Of a DNA stretch of 64,000 nucleotides, positions 56,940 to 64,000 are shown piece after piece. Position numbers and translations under genes: made by a program. Where the stretch lies: contig OZ023217.1 of the NCBI GenBank assembly GCA_963995525.1, positions 20,422,773-20,486,772 of the forward strand. Direction: 5' to 3'. Position 1 is the stretch's first letter; each line of letters opens with the position of its first letter. The notes under the pieces were generated by a model. It searched no databases. It was not told the DNA's origin and saw only the letters and a program-made list of their open reading frames with translations. This DNA comes from Escarpia spicata. Lineage: Eukaryota > Annelida > Polychaeta > Sabellida > Siboglinidae.

Positions 56940-57855
56940 TGTGTGCGCGCATGCGTGTGTGTCCCAAAGACAACATATAATAATATTTTATACAGAAACC
57001 ATATATATGTATATTGCATTCATATTGACCGGGAAAATGAGTAGTTTTCACAGTAGTTATTTTGAAACAGGTTCACTGCTAGATTAAATTTAAAATACCA
57101 AAAATACGGATCTGAATAAGTTAATTTGTTAGTGACATAAATATTTCTGCACATGATTACCTTAACATCCGTTTAACAGTCCTCACAGAGACGCTGAGTA
57201 ACTCTTTGCCAAATTGTTATATATGTTGACATTCTTAGGAATCAATAAATAATCATATCTTGTTTTAACTTTATTACCTCTGTTAATTTACGTACACACT
57301 ATACTGTTATTACTATGTGTGAAGTAATTGTAACTATTTGCTAGCTTTTTTTGAGATTTTGACATCAATTATTGGTAATATAATTCAAATATTTGTGTCA
57401 CCGTTACTGCATTAGAAAGTATGCACTTGTGTTGTTATCATTTTATCGAAAGTGTTTAACTAAGCCAAATATACTTTGTTGAAAATTACTAAATGGGGTG
57501 GCTGCTACGAGAGCGACCAACAATGGTCTTTGTGGCAGTCTCCCTGTCCTCTGTTTATATATATATATATACAGCAACCTGATAGTTCATGGTCAGGATG
57601 TTGTTAATTTATTATATCATACATTGTTTGTGTTCTACTTTTATGTTATATATTCTACTTAATAATACATGTATGTTCTACTTGTTATTTTAACACATAT
57701 TCAGTATGTCATAATTGAGCTGTAGATAATTCTGCTTTTTGACAATTGTACCGTTTTGGTTTTATATGTGGGTCAAATAAACACTTCAGACTTCGACTCC
57801 GATTCCGATTAGCGACCGCCATTGTTTCAACGAAGTTTTACTCACGCGCTTGTCA
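56940..57855. other. gene-free AT-rich stretch
   Basis: A short TA microsatellite lies near 57558-57572. No gene is recognised. Confidence 0.4.
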
Positions 57856-57863
57856 TCAAATCA

Positions 57864-59320
57864 TGAGTGAAAGAAAGGAAAGTAGGCAGAATCATACTTA
57901 AGAAATTAGAACTGATTAACGATGAAGATCCATACGAAACGCCGAAGAAAGATTGGAACGGTGACCCGGACAGCCTTCCTAGTACAGTGTATCACGTATC
58001 CCGACATCGTAAACTACTGTGTTTACATTCAGAGTGCTTTGAACGACTTGAAAGGCTACAAATTGCTGGAAGCATACAACCAATTCATTTGTGGTTGGGT
58101 GTCTGATGTTTGCTCAATTAAGATAAGCCAATGGTCACGTTGTGACAGTGAGGGTAATTGTCAGATCGGTCGAGTCTAGTCTAGTCAGATTGGATAAATT
58201 TATTAAGTAACGCCGGTGTGTGGACATGTCCCGACGTTCACTAATCCAACCTCCAGCTATGGGTAAATAGCATTGAGCAGACTGGGCTCACTGGCCTTGG
58301 ATGGCAACCAATCTAGGAGACGGAAAACTCTGATCATAAACCCCCACTGTCTTGTGGGAGTCTCGGGAGAGACAAAGACTGTGGGAGTAAACCCAGACAG
58401 AACATCCGGAGTGGAGCCTAGAATGCGGTCATGTGTCATCAATACATATTCCTACAGCTTCTGCAGCCAAACTTGTGCCAAATGTCGTGCTCTGCACTCC
58501 TTTAGATCCCACTAATGAGGCCGAGAGAGGGATCTTGCTGCTTGGGCAACCCAGGACCCCCACATATGTTGTCCAGACATGCGCCATGGAGAGTGTCATT
58601 CCATAGTCGGCTCAATATCCACTCAATATCGACTCGGCCATCAAGGATGAAAGGGGTGAGTTGTGAAAAGGTAGAAGATATCAACTTCAAATCATCAAAA
58701 TCTTTGAAGAAGGACATTGACTGCGCCATCTCACAGCCACCGCCAAACAAGCAAACAAAACCAATGACCCTGCCTGGTGTACCACCACCTACTGATGATG
58801 AGCTGTCAGCATTGGTCGAAGGACTACATGAAAGTGGGATCAGGCCTGTTATTCTGTCGATCATGCCGGACTATGCAGAAGGATATGTCCCCAGATAACT
58901 AAATCCGGAATACCCGCAGCTACTGAAGGCCGTCTGTGGGACAAGTTTTGAGAAACCTGCCAGGAGCCTGATAAACGCGATCTGCTACCCAGATACAGTC
59001 CGCATCAAAACGAATTCTACACAGTGGGGCTGTGAGCATGAAGAGGACGGCTTGACAGAATACAGGAAAGAGATGTAGAGAACCCATGACTCTTTCAAGA
59101 TGGAGAGGAGTGGATTCTTTATTAGTGAATTTCCACAGGCACCATCGCCGAGTGCTGATGAAGAACTGTTCTGTGTGTACCAGATAGTGAATTATGAAAA
59201 TGGAAAGTACATTGAAATCACAATGGTGACTGTTGACTGACGTGGTGTCACTTTCAGTGTATGGGAATCAAGTGTACACCATAGGGAAAGTGGTACTGTA
59301 CCGAGTGTAGAGAGCTGCCC
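57864..59320 (+). pseudogene. SWIM/YqaJ-like (viral recombinase-type nuclease) gene, decayed
   Basis: Belongs, by recalled motifs, to the expanded invertebrate family with an N-terminal DPYEIPxxDW...YPDIVNYLV block, a SWIM zinc motif and a C-terminal YqaJ-type exonuclease domain. Visible in order: INDEDPYETPKKDWNGDPDS (57915-57975); after a frameshift near 57985, TYPDIVNYCVYIQSALNDLK and LLEAYNQFICGWVSDV (57995-58106); after an unrelated-looking 58180-58500, KVEDINFKSSKSLKKDIDCA and PPPTDDELSALVEGLHESGI (58665-58845); a stop at 58896, with homology continuing as LNPEYPQLLKAVCG, then ARSLINAICYPDTVRI and QWGCEHEE (to about 59045); a second stop at 59076; then HDSFKMERSGFF. The SWIM Cys/His cluster and catalytic core motifs are not intact. 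Confidence 0.65.
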
Positions 59321-59433
59321 AAGTTCACCTAAAAAAAAAAAAGACCGATTCGACCGATTCACATGCACAGTGAACTGTGACGAATGTCAATAAGAAACTG
59401 TTTTGTGTTGCACGAACATATAAGACAAAGTGT

Positions 59434-60382
59434 CCATTGATTGTGACTGTGTTAAATGGTTCCATTGATTGTGACTGTGTTAAGTGGTTCCATTGATTGT
59501 GACTGTGTTAAGTGGTTCCATTGATTGTGACTGTGTTAAGTGGTTCCATTGATTGTGACTGTGTTAAGTGGTTCCATTGATTGTGACTGTGTTAAGTGGT
59601 TCCATTGATTGTGACTGTGTTAAGTGGTTCCATTGATTGTGACTGTGTTAAGTGGTTCCATTGATTGTGACTGTGTTAAGTGGTTCCATTGATTGTGACT
59701 GTGTTAAGTGGTTCCATTGATTGTGACTGTGTTAAGTGGTTCCATTGATTGTGACTGTGTTAAGTGGTTCCGTTGATTGTGACTGTGTTAAGTGGTTCCG
59801 TTGATTGTGACTGTGTTAAGTGGTTCCGTTGATTGTGACTGTGTTAAGTAGTTCCGTTGATTGTGACTTGTTAAGTGGTTCCGTTGATTGTGACTGTGTT
59901 AAGTGGTTCCGTTGATTGTGACTGTGTTAAGTGGTTCCATTGATTGTGACTGTGTTAAGTGGTTCCATTGATTGTGGCTGTGTTAAGTGGTTCCATTGAT
60001 TGTGACTGTGTTAAGTGGTTCCATTGATTGTGACTGTGTTAAGTGGTTCCATTGATTGTGACTGTGTTAAGTGGTTCCATTGATTGTGACTGTGTTAAGT
60101 GATTCCATTGATTGTGACTGTGTTAAGTGGTTCCATTGATTGTGACTGTGTTAAGTGGTTCCATTGATTGTGACTGTGTTAAGTGGTTCCATTGATTGTG
60201 ACTGTGTTAAGTGGTTCCATTGATTGTGACTGTGTTAAGTGGTTCCATTGATTGTGACTGTGTTAAGTGGTTCCATTGATTGTGACTGTGTTAAGTGGTA
60301 CCATTGATTGTGACTGTGTTAAGTGGTTCCATTGATTGTGACTGTGTTAAGTGGTTCCATTGATTGTGACTGTGTTAAGTGG
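59434..60382. repeat. 28-bp minisatellite, about 34 copies
   Basis: The unit is CCATTGATTGTGACTGTGTT plus AAGTGGTT. Copies are almost identical. Six consecutive copies (about 59770-59935) carry CCGTTG in place of CCATTG, and one of those is 27 bp. Follows the decayed SWIM/YqaJ gene after a short A-rich tract. Confidence 0.97.
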
Positions 60383-60775
60383 TGTGTTGTCGTTATGCAG
60401 AATAATATAACAATAAAAAGAGTTGTAATAAATCACTCAATATTTTATTTACAACACGACATGACATAGTAGAGCTTGCCAGTACTGAACAAAAGACATC
60501 AACAGCTGTGTGCTGTTTAAACGTACCAGATACATAATATAAGTATCACTGGTAACGACATCAACCTGATCATTTCAAACTGGAATCCGACTTAAATGAT
60601 ATTACAGATTCACACAAAAACTTCAATGTATGTTCTGTGTTATTAATGGTAGGTGTGCTCTGTGAATCAATAACAAAATAATCTATAATGAAATAAACTG
60701 CTATGTGAATGCACCAGATACATGATAAAATGATCGCAGGTAATATAAATCAGTATGTTCACTTCAAACATCAAA
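60383..60775. other. short gene-free stretch
   Basis: Probably 3' flank of the transposase remnant that follows; TGTGCTCTGTGAATCA occurs at about 60653 and 60858, indicating a degenerate duplication. Confidence 0.4.
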
Positions 60776-61330
60776 TCAAACTAAATAAAATGTGACCACT
60801 GATTCACAACAATTTGTTAATGCACAACATGCTGTTACAATTTTATCTATGATAGGTGTGCTCTGTGAATCAGTAATTAAATAATAAATAGGTACTATGT
60901 CCTGCAGGATAGTGTATTTATTGCGAAGTAAACCAGTTACCCTTTCAACATGAATTCTTACATTCGCTGTAGCTCTACTGGATTCCACATCTATTACAGT
61001 TGTCGCCTTCCCGTAGTGAAAGATGGAATCTTAACCTCGGCACACATCAATCCAACAAATTCCTGGATGTCAAACCCCCTATCGGCCAGAACAACATCCC
61101 CAGGTTGTAGTTTATTTTAAAAACCACTTTTGTATGAGACATGTTTGTCACTGGTTCTACCGCCCAAGCCTTTTGATACAAAAGAGACACTCCCTTGTGG
61201 TGTTATGCCAATTAAATATTCAATTGTATTATGATGATTGTACTGTGACCAAGTTTCGGCCGTGCCAAGAGGTTGGAAGGACGTTCTATAAATATTTCAA
61301 AGCAGTCGATTATAATGGCAACCTTAAACC
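60776..61330 (-). pseudogene. DDE_Tnp_4 (Harbinger-type) transposase pseudogene
   Basis: The C-terminal half of an RNase-H-fold transposase. In order on minus: [16 protein letters not shown] with the first catalytic Asp (about 61310-61265); after a frameshift [20 protein letters not shown], then [18 protein letters not shown] (to about 61135); a stop near 61117; [20 protein letters not shown] with the second Asp, and [13 protein letters not shown] (to about 61005); after another frameshift DVESSRATANVRIHVERVTG, then LLRNKYTILQ and a Cys-rich end to the stop at 60776. The RIHVERV Glu is the third catalytic acid. All three acids survive but the frame is broken at least three times. No terminal repeats were found around it. 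Confidence 0.8.
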
Positions 61331-61419
61331 TGCAATATCATTTCGATTGTTATCCTCCTGGCTTTTCAGACTAATTTCCCGAAAAAGCAAAGCTATCAAG
61401 TATCCCCTATAATATCCTA

Positions 61420-62320
61420 GTTCGTTGGTGCACTTGTGCTACTTCGTTTTGTTGAAATTAATAAACAAACTGCGAACTATTTAGAATTTGGTTTCGAGTC
61501 GAACGAGTCGAAACTAGCAACACTTACTTGAACATGGACATGCACCTGGAAGTGGAAACTTCATATAATAGTATCGTGTTCGCGAATTTGGGCGAGACTG
61601 ACCTCTGACCCTCAAGATTGATGCCTCGACCAAGCCATTTTTGTTGATAATAGTGTTCGCAAGTGTTTATACAACACGTTCTTATTGTATGGCATTTACA
61701 CAGGCGATGGGACATCCCCGGACATATGCCACCGACGCAGCGAAAAAGGGCCAAATTATGCAGACAATGACAATATTCGCGCCAGTCGGTTTATTTGGGA
61801 AAAACCAGTATGGATTTGTGGAACGACACAAGACAACTGACAAGTCACAAAAGAAACAGCTGGAGTAAGACTGGACTAAGAATAGACGCTGCGTTCGCAA
61901 AACTTCTTCTAGACAGGTTAGTAATTTCAGAGTAGTGAGCCTCAGCCACGCATTCGTATGAATATAATATTATGTTGCTTATTATGTTCAGAAAACCACC
62001 ACCCCTTAATACTGTGAAAATGTCCATCACAATAACATGTATCGATAGCTTGCGACTGATTTATGTGAGAGAGCAGAGAATTACCGTTACTATACAAAGA
62101 ATTGCAGCCCATGTTTTGTTAAGATACAAATCCTTTTGTACATGTAAATTATATAAGTTATGTTTTTAGTTTGGTCTTTCAAGAAAAAAAGCACATCTAA
62201 AACACTACAATTTATCAATAACATGCATTTTGTAATTTATACTTCTACATTCATACATTTTGTAGAAAACTTTTGTAAATTTATTTTCCGTTTCATTTAA
62301 TTAATTAACTTCATCTTACT
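61420..62320. other. gene-free stretch
   Basis: Overlapping frames at 61524-61900 (both strands) and 61972-62169 have no domain or splice support. Confidence 0.35.
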
Positions 62321-62333
62321 TTGCAACAGTTGC

Positions 62334-63440
62334 GTGATTCAATTCAAAAACAGTCAGGGTTGACAGCTAAGTTTCTGACAGGACAGTTTACAAATTGTTT
62401 GCACGTTGATGACACTGAAGCCACAGAGGCTTCGCTTCATGGAACATACTTTCCCAGGCAGAAACCTCTAGTTAATAACCACAGTTGCAAGTAATTGAAA
62501 GGCCATAATCATTTTTGTTTGTTAAATCAAGCCAGGAAATCCATAATAAAATGCCTTTGTTGCTCTCATAAGAGACATGACTAACAGCTGGAATCTTCTT
62601 CTAAAGGCTTACAGTGGTAATCCACCCTCTGAGTAAACAGTAGAACTTTGTGGACACTGCCAGGGGTTCAACCACTACGAGCCAAATGTCTTCCTCATTA
62701 ATTAGCAGCGTTAGGTGAATGACACATTGAGATCACAACTAAGGCATTGGGTATTTTGCATGGTTTACTATTGAATTCCTCAAGCTTTGTTTTGTTGAAC
62801 TATCAGTGAAAAATTGCAAAACTTTTTATTTATATATTTTTCGAATAAAATTACTTTGTGACTTTATTTCCTGTAACCTTCTTTCCAGCCCATCTATGTT
62901 CTACGTGTACTTAGTTAATAAGTTGACACTTGTAAATTGTCCATTTGTTTGTTATGTACTACACTTTTACTATATATATACAATAATAACTTTGCCACTC
63001 TGATATCATTATAATTTTTTTCACAACTGGGCAAATGAACTTTTCACACTTGAGTGGTAAGCAAATGACCATTGGACAAGACCGTGCAACATATTTTTAC
63101 TTGTTAATGAAATTAAAAAGTTTACAAGTTACATACTACACACACACATATATAATATTATATACTATTATATATATATATTAACAGGTATTAGTGCTGT
63201 AAAACCATGTTCATTTTCACAAATAATCTGACTCATTCCATAATCCAATTCATGACTTTGTTTGACAGCTTCAACACAAAGGTGTGAACTACCTCAACAC
63301 CACTGCAGCCGTCACATATGGCAAGATCTGTGGTGGCTCTATCGCGCATCAGTGGTCGTAGCAAAGGCAGCTCAGGTGTCCAGTTACTTCCTGAGGCTGG
63401 ATGCAGCTCGGGACAGTTAGAATAAACGTAAGTATTAATT
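62334..63440 (+). other. two possible exons of an unrecognised plus-strand gene
   Basis: At about 62334-62493, after TTTGCAACAG, a frame reads LRDSIQKQSGLTAKFLTGQF then TNCLHVDDTEATEASLHGT and meets GTAATT. At about 63270-63428, after TTTGACAG, another reads LQHKGVNYLNTTAAVTYGKI then CGGSIAHQWS, with GTAAG at 63428; a stop or frameshift lies before that donor. Composition is protein-like, but I do not recognise a family. Confidence 0.3.
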
Positions 63441-64000
63441 GATGCTGCTATGCAAACGTGATATATATATATATATATAAATCATAGCATAATAATTGGA
63501 AGATATGCAAACATATGTGATTGGTTTTAACAATTATGTTTTATTCTGACCAATGTTATGTGGGTACATCATCTTTGGTTGATAGGAGTTTTGTGAAACT
63601 TTCAATTACATTGTACATTTCATTTGCATTTCAATTTTGGAACTAAATGTTATATTTATTTAATTTGGAATATTTCTGTTACAAACATAAATTTGTATTT
63701 TATACAGTGCAAGTAAAAAGCCGTCTTCCGATATCACCACTCCAGTCGAGCGGCTGAAGTTATAGTTATGACGGCTTGGTAGCGACCAAATTTAGACTAC
63801 ACCATTTGGTTCGGCCGCCAGTGGAGGTTTTTGTGCCCCCCAGACTCGATTTCTGGATCCACCCCTGTATGTGATAGTTTTGTTTGTCTGCATGAGGATT
63901 TTGCAGTAATGGGTGTCCTCGTTAAATTGCATATTGTTGTTAGAAATGCAAGTGAATTAAAGTAAAGACAATGTAAATTTAAAACATTTTATTGAAACTA
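63441..64000. other. gene-free stretch at the right edge
   Basis: TA microsatellite at about 63461-63478. A short frame after TACAG near 63707 (ASKKPSSDITTPVERLKL, stop) could be a last exon of the preceding fragments, but is unsupported. Confidence 0.3.

Noticed and set aside
59434..60382. Regular repeats resembling a CRISPR array
   Set aside because: There are no unique spacers; the repeat is continuous, and the context is eukaryotic.
1..64000. tRNA, rRNA and other structured RNA genes
   Set aside because: No convincing A/B box pair with a cloverleaf, and no rRNA-like block, was seen by eye on either strand; a covariance-model scan would be decisive.

Overview
The window is animal nuclear DNA, AT-rich and repeat-rich, most likely from an invertebrate. 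The evidence is interrupted reading frames with GT/AG splice sites, non-LTR retrotransposons (CR1-, L2- and RTE-like), several families of eukaryotic DNA transposon, THAP and BED zinc fingers, and two exons of a mitochondrial sarcosine dehydrogenase. Nothing suggests bacterial or plasmid DNA. The phylum cannot be fixed from sequence alone.

Layout. 1-3139: 72-bp satellite, open on both strands. 3.6-5.8 kb: three copies of a ~190-bp repeat, one split by a 1.6-kb element with perfect 22-bp inverted ends. 6.2-9.7 kb: two retrotransposon tails, then a CR1-like LINE with a damaged reverse transcriptase, lying 3' of the SARDH exons. 9.7-11.1 kb: two SARDH exons on the minus strand. 13.95-20.05 kb: a ~6.1-kb hAT transposon with 16-bp perfect inverted ends, a decayed BED/RNase-H/dimerisation transposase, and two minisatellites (60 bp and 30 bp) inside it. 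20.5-20.8 kb: a THAP domain reading frame.

25.42-26.90 and 40.31-42.08 kb are two copies, in opposite orientation, of one DNA transposon. The second has a perfect 9-bp target duplication and splits a coding exon. 29.3-29.8 and 47.7-48.1 kb are inverted copies of an array of palindromic TTAACGCGTTAA plus CCAAT units. 30.76-32.2 kb is an L2-like LINE. 33-36.1 kb carries exon-like pieces of an unrecognised plus-strand gene, including two related phase-0 exons. 37.19-39.31 kb is a multi-exon integrase-core gene on the minus strand; about 1 kb of it (intron included) is duplicated at 55.6-56.6 kb. 43.4-47.4 kb holds a decayed THAP-domain, transposon-derived gene. 48.8-49.6 kb is an RTE-like tail.

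51.4-52.2 and 59.4-60.4 kb are 28-bp minisatellites. 57.86-59.3 kb is a decayed gene of the invertebrate SWIM/YqaJ-like family, and 60.8-61.3 kb a decayed DDE_Tnp_4 (Harbinger-type) transposase. The rest is non-coding as far as can be seen.

There is no operon-like cooperation. The window is a mobile-element graveyard around fragments of host genes. SARDH is the only clearly recognised metabolic gene; the integrase-core gene is the best-preserved element-derived gene, although the residue where its third catalytic acid is expected is glycine. Assignments rest on protein motifs recognised by eye; no database search was possible.
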